In this document: in pieces, positions 52,233 to 60,661 of the stretch
Numbering within the stretch: position 1 is the stretch's first letter
Layout: each line of letters opens with the position of its first letter
Assembly (NCBI GenBank): GCA_020850355.1
Contig: JADZEX010000022.1
Span: 1 to 64,000 of the forward strand
Direction: 5' to 3'
DNA: 64,000 bases
DNA from: Fimbriimonadaceae bacterium
GTDB lineage: Bacteria > Armatimonadota > UBA10988
The notes under the pieces: model-generated
What the model saw: only the letters and a program-made list of their open reading frames with translations
Database searches by the model: none
What the model was told of the DNA's origin: nothing
Program-made: the position numbers and the translations under genes

Positions 52233-54676
52233 ACTACCCCTGCCGCTACGCGCTGCTGCTGCTGGCCGCCCTCAGCAGCGCCCCCACCGCGCTCCGGGCG
52301 CAGCCGCCGGCCGACCACGCCGATCACCCGGCCGTCGCGGCCGACGGCCACGCCGAGCATTCCGAGCCCGCCGCGCACCACGAGGAGGCCGACCACGACT
52401 CAGCGCACCAGGCCGCGGCCAACGGCGGGCGGCCCGGGTGGCGCTGGCCGCTGGCCGGCGCACTCCTGTTGCTGGCGGCGGCCGCGCCGCCGCTGGCCGC
52501 CCGGCGGGCCCGGCCGACGGTCGGGCGCTGGGTCAGCGGTCTGGCGCTGCTGGCAACTGGCGGCGTGCTGTGGCTGGCGCCGCCGCCAGTCGACCCGGCC
52601 GAGCCCGCCGCCGCGGACGAGCATGCCGGCGAGGCCGCTGCCGAGAGCCCGTTCGTCGAGGTCGACCCGGCAGCGGTTGCCGCACTCGGACTGCGCACCG
52701 CGCTGGTGGCGCCGGCCGACCTCGTCACGACGCTCGCGGCGACTGGCCGCCTGCTGGCCCTGGAGTCCCACCAGGCCCACCTCGGCTCACGGGTGCCGGG
52801 CCGCCTGACCAGCGACACGGTGCGGGTTGGCGAACGTGTCGCCGCGGGCCAGGTGGTGGCCACGCTGGACAGCGTCGACGCCGCCCAGGCCGCGGCGGCC
52901 TGGCGTGAGGCCGGCGCGCAACTGGCCGCGGCGCAACGCAACCTGGCAGTGCGGCGGCGGCTGGTGGCCAGCGGGGCCCTGACCCAGGGACCGCTGGAGG
53001 AGGCGCGCCGGCAGTTGGCCGCGGCGCGCACCGAGCAGGCCAAGGCCGGCTCGGCGTTGGCCCAGGCGCGCAACGAACTGGACGCTGCGCGCGCCGAACA
53101 GGAGCGCACGACCCATCTGGCCGGCCGCGGCGCCTTCACCACGGCCGCCGAGGAAGAGGCTCGACAACGGTTCGCCGAGACCGAGCAGGCGCTCGCCGCG
53201 GCCCGCACCGCCGTCGCCGAAGCCGCCGCCGAGATCGGCGACGCGGAAGGCGAGGTGGCCCTGGCCCGCCAGAAGCTGGCCTCGGCGAGCGCGCTGGCCG
53301 AGCGCACCGGCCGGCTGGTGGCGACCGGCGAACTGGACCGGGCGCCGCTGGAACAGGCCCAGAACGCGCTCGCCGCGGCGCGCTCGCAGCAGCAGCAGAG
53401 CGCGGCGGCGCTGGACCAGGCGGAGCGCTCCGCGCAACGCGGCGAGGAGCTGTACCGCGCGGAGCTGCTGGCGTTGAACGACCTGGAAGCCCGCCGGGCG
53501 GCGCTTCGCGAGCGGCAGGCGCAGCACCAGGAAGCGACCGCGGCGGTTGCCACGGCGCAGACGGCGCTGCGGCGGCAGGAGCAGATCAGCCACGCCCAGA
53601 TGGCTGGCGGGCGGGCCCAGCAGGAGGCCGACAACAGCGTGGCCGAGGCGCGCCGGGAGCTGGCGGCTGCGGAAGCCCGCCTGGCCAAACGCCAGGCGCG
53701 CCAGGAGGTGGTCTCCGCGGCGCTGACCCCGGCCCAGGCGGCGGTCAACGCGGCCCGTGGCGCGATGCAGCGGGAGCAGGCCCTGGCCGGTGATGGCACC
53801 CGCGCCCAAAGCGCCTCAGCCGCCGCCCGGTTGCGGGTGCAGCAGGCCGAGCGGACCGTCGACGGCACGCAGGGCGAGGCCAGCGAGGCGGCCCGGCAGG
53901 TCGCCCTGGCGACCACCGCAGTGGCCCGCGAGCAGCGTCTCGCCCGCGAGCAGGTGCGCGGCCGCGAGCTGCTGCTGGACGCCGAGCAGCAGGTCCAGGC
54001 GGCCGGCATCGCGCAGCGCAACGCCGCCGAGATGCTCCAGATCCTGGGGGCCTCGACCGGCGCGGCGGCGCGCGGGGCCAGCCGGCTGCAGATCCCCATC
54101 CGCACCCCGCTGGCGGGCCTGGTGACCGCGCTGGAGGCGAGCGTCGGCGAGGCCGTCGGTGCCGAGCAGGACCTGCTGACAGTGGTCGATCTGAGCGAGC
54201 TGTACGTCGAGGCCGACGTGCCGGAGCGGGACCTGCCGCAGGTGGCCGAGGGGCAACTGGTGCGGGTCACGGTGCGGGCCTTCCCGGCCGAGACCTTCCT
54301 CGGCAGCGTGGTCAGCCTGAGTGGCCAGCTCGACCCGGAGACCCGCGCGGCGCACGTCCGGGCCCGCCTGCAGAACCCCGCCTGGCGGCTGCGTCCGGAG
54401 ATGTTTGCCGAAGTCGGCTTCGTCACGGCGCAAAGCGGCCGGGTGCTCCACGTGCCGGCCGAGGCGGTGCAGGAAGTGGAGGGCCGCGCCGTGGTCTTTG
54501 TGCAGCTCACCCCCTTGCGGTACGAGACCCGCCCCGTGACGCTCGGGCCGCGCAGCGCCCAGCGGGTCGCGGTGACGGCCGGGCTGCACGCCGGCGAGAA
54601 CGTCGTGATCGCCGGCAGCTACCTGCTGAAGTCGGAACGCCTGAAGGGCGAACTCGGCCACGGTCACGCGCACTGA
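52229..54676 (+). CDS. CzcB-like RND efflux adaptor with giant repeated helical hairpin
   Basis: 815 residues, about twice the ~400 of a usual RND adaptor. Order: signal peptide; a His/Glu-rich stretch (residues 29-60); two membrane helices (~73-91, ~100-116); the first lipoyl half (~178-215); helical coiled coil (~216-610); the second lipoyl half (~618-655); and the beta-barrel and membrane-proximal domains, ending HGHAH. The coil contains seven tip-like motifs (L/I-x3-G-x9-A). Their leading residues are L245, L297, L363, L408, I453, L519 and L571, so the spacings are 52, 66, 45, 45, 66 and 52. Normal adaptors have one such tip, which contacts the outer-membrane factor. The histidine stretches suggest metal binding. 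It is coupled to the czcC-like and czcA-like genes. Confidence 0.9.
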   Translation: MNYPCRYALLLLAALSSAPTALRAQPPADHADHPAVAADGHAEHSEPAAHHEEADHDSAHQAAANGGRPGWRWPLAGALLLLAAAAPPLAARRARPTVGRWVSGLALLATGGVLWLAPPPVDPAEPAAADEHAGEAAAESPFVEVDPAAVAALGLRTALVAPADLVTTLAATGRLLALESHQAHLGSRVPGRLTSDTVRVGERVAAGQVVATLDSVDAAQAAAAWREAGAQLAAAQRNLAVRRRLVASGALTQGPLEEARRQLAAARTEQAKAGSALAQARNELDAARAEQERTTHLAGRGAFTTAAEEEARQRFAETEQALAAARTAVAEAAAEIGDAEGEVALARQKLASASALAERTGRLVATGELDRAPLEQAQNALAAARSQQQQSAAALDQAERSAQRGEELYRAELLALNDLEARRAALRERQAQHQEATAAVATAQTALRRQEQISHAQMAGGRAQQEADNSVAEARRELAAAEARLAKRQARQEVVSAALTPAQAAVNAARGAMQREQALAGDGTRAQSASAAARLRVQQAERTVDGTQGEASEAARQVALATTAVAREQRLAREQVRGRELLLDAEQQVQAAGIAQRNAAEMLQILGASTGAAARGASRLQIPIRTPLAGLVTALEASVGEAVGAEQDLLTVVDLSELYVEADVPERDLPQVAEGQLVRVTVRAFPAETFLGSVVSLSGQLDPETRAAHVRARLQNPAWRLRPEMFAEVGFVTAQSGRVLHVPAEAVQEVEGRAVVFVQLTPLRYETRPVTLGPRSAQRVAVTAGLHAGENVVIAGSYLLKSERLKGELGHGHAH

Positions 54677-54694
54677 GCGCAGGAGGTCCCCGCG

Positions 54695-57600
54695 ATGATC
54701 GAGCGCTTGGTCCGCGCCGCCCTGGAGCAGCGCGGCGTGGTGCTGCTGGGCAGCGCCATGTTGGTGGCGCTGGGCCTGCTGGCTGCCAGTCGGCTGCCGC
54801 TGGATGCCGTCCCCGATGTCACCAACGTGCAGGTTCAGGTCAACACCGAGGTCGCCGGGATGGGGCCGGTGGAGGTCGAGAAGCTGGTCACCGTGCCGAT
54901 CGAGACGGCACTCTCCGGGCTGCCCGACGTCGCCGAGGTGCGGTCGCTCTCGAAGTACGGCCTGTCGCAGGTGACGGTGGTCTTCCACGACCAGGTCGAC
55001 ATCTACTTCGCCCGCCAGTTGGTCGGCGAACGGCTCCAGGCCGCACGGGAGGAGTTGCCTGGCCAGCTCGACCTGAACCCGACGATGAGCCCGGTCTCGA
55101 CCGGCCTCGGCGAGGTCTACCAGTACACCCTGGTGCGCGACCCGGCGGTGCCGCCGGCGGCGATGATCCGGGCGGTGCAGCGCCAGGTCGCCGGCTTCGA
55201 CCCGGGCCAGCCGGACGACCCGGCGACGCTCGAACTGGCCGAGCTGATGGCCCTCCGCGCGGTCCAGGACTGGATCGTCCGCCGGCAGTTGCTGCGCGTG
55301 CCCGGCGTGGCCGAGGTCAACGCCTTCGGCGGGCATGTCCGGCAGTACCAGGTCTGGCTCGACCCACAGCGACTGCTGGCTCATGACCTGACCATCGGCG
55401 ATGTCCTGGAGGCGCTCGAACGCAACAACGCGAACGCGGGCGGCGCCTACATCGAGAAGGGTGGCGAGGCGCAGGTGGTCCGCGGCATCGGGCTGGTGCA
55501 ACGGGTCGAGGATCTCGAGGCCATCGTCCTGCGGGCGGTCCACGGCACGCCGATCCACCTCCACGACGTGGCCACCGTGGTGTTCGACGGTGAAGTCCGG
55601 ATGGGCGCCACGACGCGCGACGGCGAGGGCGAGCAGGTCGCTGGGATCGTCATGACGCTGCTCGGGGCCAACGCCCGGACCACCGTCGCCGCCCTCAAGG
55701 AGCAACTGCGCGAGGTCGGCAAGTCGCTCCCGGCGGGCGTCCGGATTGAGCCCTACTACGACCGTCAGGAGTTGGTCGACCGGACCGTCCGGACCGCCTT
55801 CCGCAACCTTCTGGAGGGCGGCATTCTGGTGGTGGTGGTGCTCTACCTGGTGCTCGGCAGCCTCCGCGGCAGCCTGATTGTGGCGGCGGTGATCCCCCTG
55901 GCAATGCTCGGCGCCGTGGTGCTGATGGTGCAGGCCAAGATCAGTGGCAACCTGATGAGCCTCGGGGCGCTCGACTTCGGCATCCTGGTCGACGGCGCCG
56001 TGGTGGTGGTCGAGAATGCCCTCCGCCTGTTGCACCAGCCGGGCCCCCGCGACCGGCGGCAGACGGTGCTCGAGGCGACCCTCGAGGTGGCTCGGCCGGT
56101 GGCCTTCGGGATCACCATCATCCTGATCGTCTACCTGCCGATCCTGACCTTGCAGGGGGTCGAAGGCCGGCTCTTCAAGCCCCTCGCCTACACCGTGATG
56201 TTCGCCCTGGTGGGCGCCCTGCTGGTGACCCTGACGACCGTTCCGGTGCTCGCTTCGTACTACCTGCGGCGGTCGGCCGACGCTGGCCGACAGCACGCCG
56301 ACCCCGACGACCCGAGCGGCGAAGACACCCGCCTGGCGGCGGCGGTGCGGCGGGCCTACCGTCCCGCCCTGGCCGCCGCGTTGCGCCGGCCGCGGCCGGT
56401 GGTGGTGGCGGCCCTGGCGATCTTCGGCGCCAGCCTGGTGGTCTTCCCGCGCCTCGGCAGCGTCTTCATCCCGCGCCTCGACGAAGGCTCCTTCGCGCTG
56501 CAGATCATCCGCCTGCCGGCCACCTCGTTGACGCAGTCAGTGGCCATCGACCTGGTCGCGGAGCGGCTGATCAAGGAGCTGCCCGAGGTTCGCACGGTGG
56601 TCGCGCGGGCCGGCCGCGCCGAGATTGCGACCGACCCGATGGGACCCGAGATCAGCGACGTCTTCGTGATGCTGCAGCCGCCCGAGGAGTGGGCGCCGGG
56701 GGTCACCAAGGAGACGATCCGCGAGGCGATCGAACGCCAACTGGAACGCCTGCCCGGCATCAACGTCGGCTACGGCCAGCCGATTGAGCTGCGCGTCAAC
56801 GAGCTGATCTCCGGCGTCCGGAGCGATGTCGCGGTGAAGGTCTTCGGACCCGACTTCGAGGTTCTCGACCGGCTCAGCAACGAGCTGGCCGAGCTGCTGC
56901 GCGGCATCCGCGGCTGTCAGGACCTGCAGGTCGAGCAGACCGCCGGGCTGCCCGGGTTGGACATCAGCATCGACCGCGCGGCGCTGGCTCGGCACGGGCT
57001 GAACGTGGACGATGTCCGCCAACTGATCGAAGTCGGGATCGGCGGGGGCGCCGCCGGTGAAGTGCTGGAGGGCGACGCGCGCTACGCCATCGTGGCGCGG
57101 CTGCAGCCCTCGGCGCGTCGCGACGCCGCGGCGATCGGCGATTTGCTGCTGGCCTCACCGACCGGTGAACGGGTGCCGCTGCGCGATGTGGCGCGGCTGG
57201 AACGCCGCGAGGGGCCGGCCCAGATCAGTCGTGAAGAGGCCTCGCGCCGCAAGGTCGTCGAGTTCAACGTGCGTGGCCGCGACATTGGTTCGTTCGTCAG
57301 CGAGGCCCAGCGCCGGATCGACCAGTCCGTGGCGCTGCCGCCGGGCTACAGCCTGGACTGGGGCGGCCAGTTCGAGAACCTGCAGCGGGCCCGCGCCCGG
57401 CTGCTGGTGGTCGTGCCCGCCGCCCTGGGTCTGATCTTCGGGCTGCTCTACCTGAGCTTCGGCAACGTGCGGCAGGCGCTGCTGATCTTCGCCAATGTGC
57501 CGTTCGCGGTGTCCGGCGGGATCTTCGCGCTGTGGCTGCGTGGCCTGCCCTTCAGCATCTCCGCGGCGATTGGCTTCATCGCCCTGGCCGGCCTGGCGGT

Positions 57601-57913
57601 GCTCAATGGAGTGGTCATGATCAGCTACCTGAACGTCCTGCGCCAGCAGGGCCGGCCGCTCGAAGAGGCCGTCCGCCACGGCGCCGACGTGCGGCTGCGC
57701 CCGATTCTGATGACCGCCCTGACGGCGATGCTGGGCTTCCTGCCGATGGCAGTCTCGCACACGGCCGGGGCCGAGGTGCAGCGGCCGCTGGCGACGGTGG
57801 TGATCGGCGGCCTGGTGACCGCCACTTTGCTGACGCTGTTCGTGCTGCCCGTGCTGTACCGCGCCGCCGAGGCACGCTTCGGGCACGCCGCGGCCGAGCC
57901 CGGCGGAGGTTAG
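54695..57913 (+). CDS. Heavy-metal RND efflux pump, CzcA type
   Basis: A 1072-residue inner-membrane proton antiporter with 12 membrane helices in two repeats. TM4 carries L-D427-F-G-I-L-V-D433-G-A-V-V-V-V-E440-N. This D-x5-D-x6-E set equals CzcA D402/D408/E415 and marks the Zn/Co/Ni/Cd subgroup rather than the Cu/Ag CusA group. FPRLGSVFIPRLDEGSF and the GINVGYGQPIELRVNELISGVRSDVAVKVFG-type porter segments also match. AGGAGG eight bases upstream is the strongest ribosome binding site in the operon. The pump takes metal from periplasm or cytoplasm and passes it through the adaptor to the outer channel. Metal identity is inferred. Confidence 0.95.
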   Translation: MIERLVRAALEQRGVVLLGSAMLVALGLLAASRLPLDAVPDVTNVQVQVNTEVAGMGPVEVEKLVTVPIETALSGLPDVAEVRSLSKYGLSQVTVVFHDQVDIYFARQLVGERLQAAREELPGQLDLNPTMSPVSTGLGEVYQYTLVRDPAVPPAAMIRAVQRQVAGFDPGQPDDPATLELAELMALRAVQDWIVRRQLLRVPGVAEVNAFGGHVRQYQVWLDPQRLLAHDLTIGDVLEALERNNANAGGAYIEKGGEAQVVRGIGLVQRVEDLEAIVLRAVHGTPIHLHDVATVVFDGEVRMGATTRDGEGEQVAGIVMTLLGANARTTVAALKEQLREVGKSLPAGVRIEPYYDRQELVDRTVRTAFRNLLEGGILVVVVLYLVLGSLRGSLIVAAVIPLAMLGAVVLMVQAKISGNLMSLGALDFGILVDGAVVVVENALRLLHQPGPRDRRQTVLEATLEVARPVAFGITIILIVYLPILTLQGVEGRLFKPLAYTVMFALVGALLVTLTTVPVLASYYLRRSADAGRQHADPDDPSGEDTRLAAAVRRAYRPALAAALRRPRPVVVAALAIFGASLVVFPRLGSVFIPRLDEGSFALQIIRLPATSLTQSVAIDLVAERLIKELPEVRTVVARAGRAEIATDPMGPEISDVFVMLQPPEEWAPGVTKETIREAIERQLERLPGINVGYGQPIELRVNELISGVRSDVAVKVFGPDFEVLDRLSNELAELLRGIRGCQDLQVEQTAGLPGLDISIDRAALARHGLNVDDVRQLIEVGIGGGAAGEVLEGDARYAIVARLQPSARRDAAAIGDLLLASPTGERVPLRDVARLERREGPAQISREEASRRKVVEFNVRGRDIGSFVSEAQRRIDQSVALPPGYSLDWGGQFENLQRARARLLVVVPAALGLIFGLLYLSFGNVRQALLIFANVPFAVSGGIFALWLRGLPFSISAAIGFIALAGLAVLNGVVMISYLNVLRQQGRPLEEAVRHGADVRLRPILMTALTAMLGFLPMAVSHTAGAEVQRPLATVVIGGLVTATLLTLFVLPVLYRAAEARFGHAAAEPGGG

Positions 57914-57980
57914 TCGCAGCCCGCTGGCGCTTGTCGCCACTTCGGGGGATCGCTAAGATAGCGGCAGGAAGACGCTCACG

Positions 57981-59012
57981 ATGCTCAGCGATGGGATCAT
58001 CCGTACCCGCTGCTTCGCCCGCGCCGGGTTCATCGGCAACCCCTCCGATGGGTTCTACGGCCGGACCATCGCCGTGATTGTGCGGAACTGGTCGGCCAAG
58101 GTGACGCTCTGGGAGAGCCCCGAGCTGCACATTCAGGCCAACCCGCAGCACGACCCGCGGTCGTTCGAGTCGCTCAGCCAACTCCACCGCACGGCCCAGC
58201 GGGAGGGCTACTACGGCGGCATCCGGCTGCTCTACGCCACCTGCAAGCGGTTCTACGACCGCTGCCTGGAGCTGGGCCTGCTGCTACCGCAGCGCAACTT
58301 CACCATCCGCTACGACACCGACATCCCCCGGGGGATGGGCCTGGCCGGGTCCAGCGCCATCATCACCGCCACGCTGCGGGGGTTGATGGAGTTCTACGGC
58401 GTCACCGAAGAGCAGCTCCACAAGCCGCTGCTGCCGAACTTGGTGCTGAGCGTGGAGAGCCAGGAGCTGGAACTCACCGCCGGGCTGCAGGACCGGGTGA
58501 TCCAGGTCTACGGCGGCGCCGTCTACATGGACTTCGCCCGCGAGCGAATGCAGCGCGAAGGGCACGGGCTGTACGTTCCGATGGACCTCGACCTGTTCCC
58601 GCCGCTGTTCATCGCGATGCTCCGCGAGCCGACCGAGTCGAGCCGCATCCACAGCCCGGTGCGGCTGCGCTGGGAGCGCGGTGACCCGGAGGTGATTGAG
58701 GCCATGGAGACCTTCGCGGGCTACGCCGAGCAGTGCCGCGCGGCCTTGGAGCAAGGCGACTCTGGCGAGGTCGGGCGGCTGCTGAACGCCAACTTCGACC
58801 TGCGGCGACGGCTCTATGGCGACGAGGTGGTCGGGCTGCCGAACATCCGGATGATCGAACTGGCGCGGGCCCACGGCGCGGCCGCCAAGTTCCCGGGCTC
58901 GGGCGGCGCGATTGTCGGGATGTACGAGGATGACCGCCACTTCGACGAGCTGAGCGCCGCCTTCGCCGCGCATGGCTTTGAGATCCACAAAGCCCGGCTC
59001 CGCGAGGCCTGA
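57981..59012 (+). CDS. GHMP-family sugar kinase, glucuronokinase-like
   Basis: 343 residues. Motif 1 is FARAGFIGNPSDGFYGRTI (residues 12-30), whose GNPSD reading is typical of glucuronokinase and related heptose/uronate kinases. Motif 2, the ATP loop, is IPRGMGLAGSSAIITA (residues 115-130), and KFPGSGGAIVGMYEDD is motif 3. The product is probably a sugar-1-phosphate, such as glucuronate-1-phosphate, for nucleotide-sugar synthesis, or a fate for uronates released by the lyases; an L-fucose or heptose kinase is possible. The stop is two bases before the next TTG start, so it is coupled to the LptF/G-type gene. Confidence 0.85.
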   Translation: MLSDGIIRTRCFARAGFIGNPSDGFYGRTIAVIVRNWSAKVTLWESPELHIQANPQHDPRSFESLSQLHRTAQREGYYGGIRLLYATCKRFYDRCLELGLLLPQRNFTIRYDTDIPRGMGLAGSSAIITATLRGLMEFYGVTEEQLHKPLLPNLVLSVESQELELTAGLQDRVIQVYGGAVYMDFARERMQREGHGLYVPMDLDLFPPLFIAMLREPTESSRIHSPVRLRWERGDPEVIEAMETFAGYAEQCRAALEQGDSGEVGRLLNANFDLRRRLYGDEVVGLPNIRMIELARAHGAAAKFPGSGGAIVGMYEDDRHFDELSAAFAAHGFEIHKARLREA

Positions 59013-59014
59013 CC

Positions 59015-60094
59015 TTGCGCACGCTCAGCAGCTACCTGCTCGAAGAGATCACCGCGCCCTTCATCGTGGGGCTGCTGGTGATTCTGGTGATGCTGCTGGG
59101 TGACCAGCTCTACGAACTGCTGAACCTGCTGCTGGCGAAGGACGTGGCGCCGCTGACGGTCGTCCGGCTGCTGCTGTTCATCCTGCCCGACATGATGGTC
59201 GTGGCCTTCCCGCTGGCGACCATCCTGGCGGTCTCCCTGGCGCTTGACCGCCTGGTGCGCGAGCGCGAGTGGGACGCGATGCGGCTGGCCGGTTGCTCGT
59301 TGGGGCGCCTGCTGCTGCCGATCCACTGCTTCGGCCTGGTGGCCGGCGGTCTCGCCTGGTTCGTCTCCGAGCACCTCGCGCCGGCCGCCAAGCGGGAGTA
59401 CGTGGCGATCCACACGCGACTCGCGCTGGCCGATCCGACGGTGGTGATCCAGCCGCAGTCGTGGTTCCAGGCGCCCGGGCGCGACCGCTGGCTGTTCGTC
59501 GACCGGATCGCCGAAACCACCGGCGAGATGTTCGAGGTCGTCGTGTTCAGCGACCTGCAGGGCGACTATCCCTCGGCCCTGTTCGCCCGGCGGGCCCAGC
59601 GGGTTGGCGACAAGCTGGTGCTGCGCGAGGTGGTGCGTCACCTCTGGCGACCCGACGGCAGCCTGCAACGCGAGTCCGAAACGGCGGTCGCCGAGGTGCA
59701 GTTCGCCAGTCTGCTGCCGGAGAGCATCGGCACGCCGTCGACCGCCGGGGAACTCACCTCGGGGCAACTGCGTGAGATGATCCGCCAGTCGGCCGACCAG
59801 GGCGTCGCGCGCACCGACCAGGTGATCGACCTGCATCGCCGCTACGCCGCGCCGGTCGCCTGTTATCTGCTGGCGCTGCTCTGTGTGCCGCTCAACATCC
59901 TGCTCTCGCGGCGCGGCGGATTCATGGGCCTGCTGATCACCTCGGTGCTGGTGGTGGTCTACTTCCTGACCCACGAGATCGGCGTCACCCTGGCGCGCGA
60001 CGGCTTCCTGCAGCGGGTCCCGCTGCTGGGCGTCTGGCTCCAGAACCTGCTCTTCGGCGGTCTGGCGCTGTTGCTGCTACGCCGCTGTCGCTGA
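59015..60094 (+). CDS. LptF/LptG-family permease (YjgP/YjgQ)
   Basis: 359 residues. Six membrane helices lie in two groups of three (residues ~12-110 and ~270-355). The N-terminal SSYLLEEITAPFIVGLLVILVMLLGDQLYEL and the LVREREWDAMRLAGCSLGRLLLP loop are hallmarks of the LPS-export ABC permease. A periplasmic beta-jellyroll of ~150 residues lies between. It moves lipopolysaccharide, or an equivalent envelope lipid, to the outer membrane with LptB ATPase, which is not in the window. The start is TTG 59015, close behind the sugar kinase stop, with GAGG just upstream. A single LptF/G gene suggests either a homodimer or a partner encoded elsewhere. Confidence 0.93.
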   Translation: MRTLSSYLLEEITAPFIVGLLVILVMLLGDQLYELLNLLLAKDVAPLTVVRLLLFILPDMMVVAFPLATILAVSLALDRLVREREWDAMRLAGCSLGRLLLPIHCFGLVAGGLAWFVSEHLAPAAKREYVAIHTRLALADPTVVIQPQSWFQAPGRDRWLFVDRIAETTGEMFEVVVFSDLQGDYPSALFARRAQRVGDKLVLREVVRHLWRPDGSLQRESETAVAEVQFASLLPESIGTPSTAGELTSGQLREMIRQSADQGVARTDQVIDLHRRYAAPVACYLLALLCVPLNILLSRRGGFMGLLITSVLVVVYFLTHEIGVTLARDGFLQRVPLLGVWLQNLLFGGLALLLLRRCR

Positions 60095-60115
60095 GTCCGC
60101 CGGGCCGGCCGCCGC

Positions 60116-60496
60116 TCAGGCCGCCCGCGGGGTGCCGAGCACCTTGCCGACCGCGTCCAGCATCTGGACTCGGCTGAACGGTTTCGGCAGCGTCGCCGCT
60201 GCGCCCAGCTTGTCGGCGGTGTTGAGGTAGCCCAGCGAGCCGCTCCAGCCGCCGCCGGAGATCGCAATCACCGGCAAGTTGGGCTGGGTTCGACGCAGCG
60301 CGATGATCGTCTCGAGGCCCTCTTTGTTGGGCATCAGGATGTCGGTGATCACCAGATCGGCGCCCTCGGCAGCGAGTTGTCGCAGGCCGTCGTCCCCGTC
60401 TTCGGCCTCCACCACGTCGTAGCCAGCGTATTCCAACATCCGCCGCAGCATATCGCGGATCTGGCTGTCATCGTCGATCACCAGGATCCTCTTCAT
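60116..60496 (-). CDS. Single-domain response regulator (CheY-like)
   Basis: 126 residues, one receiver domain with acidic pocket D8-D9-D10, phospho-acceptor D52 (VITDILMP), S79 in the AISGGG switch position, and K104-P105. The short glycine-rich AISGGGWSGSLGYL loop is found in a common group of stand-alone regulators. With no output domain it must act by binding a partner or in a phosphorelay. The start ATG has GGAGAGG closely upstream. It is convergent with the LptF/G gene, 21 bases away, and 165 bases downstream of the PhyH gene. Confidence 0.93.
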   Translation of the reverse strand: MKRILVIDDDSQIRDMLRRMLEYAGYDVVEAEDGDDGLRQLAAEGADLVITDILMPNKEGLETIIALRRTQPNLPVIAISGGGWSGSLGYLNTADKLGAAATLPKPFSRVQMLDAVGKVLGTPRAA

Positions 60497-60584
60497 ACGA
60501 CCTCTCCACCGCAGGCGGCAGCCAGCGCCAGCTCCCCCGCTCGAACTCGGCGCGCGGTCCCGGCCTGCTGCTGAGTCATCGGAT

Positions 60585-60598
60585 CGCTGGCGCCAGCG
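60585..60598. repeat. 14-base perfect palindrome upstream of the CheY-like gene
   Basis: CGCTGGCGCCAGCG is self-complementary over 14 bases. It lies 89 bases before the start codon of the regulator gene, in the 165-base spacer 60497-60661, which otherwise shows no gene. It is a possible dimeric operator, but palindromes of this size occur by chance in GC-rich DNA. Confidence 0.3.
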
Positions 60599-60661
60599 TT
60601 TAGGCCGGCCGGCCATTCTCGCTTCACCTGACCGCGATCCTGCGTTCAGATCGCCCCGCCC

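Noticed and set aside
53816-56296. An 826-codon open frame on the minus strand across the efflux adaptor and pump genes
   Set aside because: It lies opposite two well-supported genes, its composition is that of a complementary GC-rich frame (His, Gln, Arg and Gly rich), and it shows no family motif or ribosome binding site.
57940-57980. CGCTA-AGA-TAGCG hairpin before the GHMP kinase
   Set aside because: A five-base stem is too short to stand out from chance and has no context that suggests a role.
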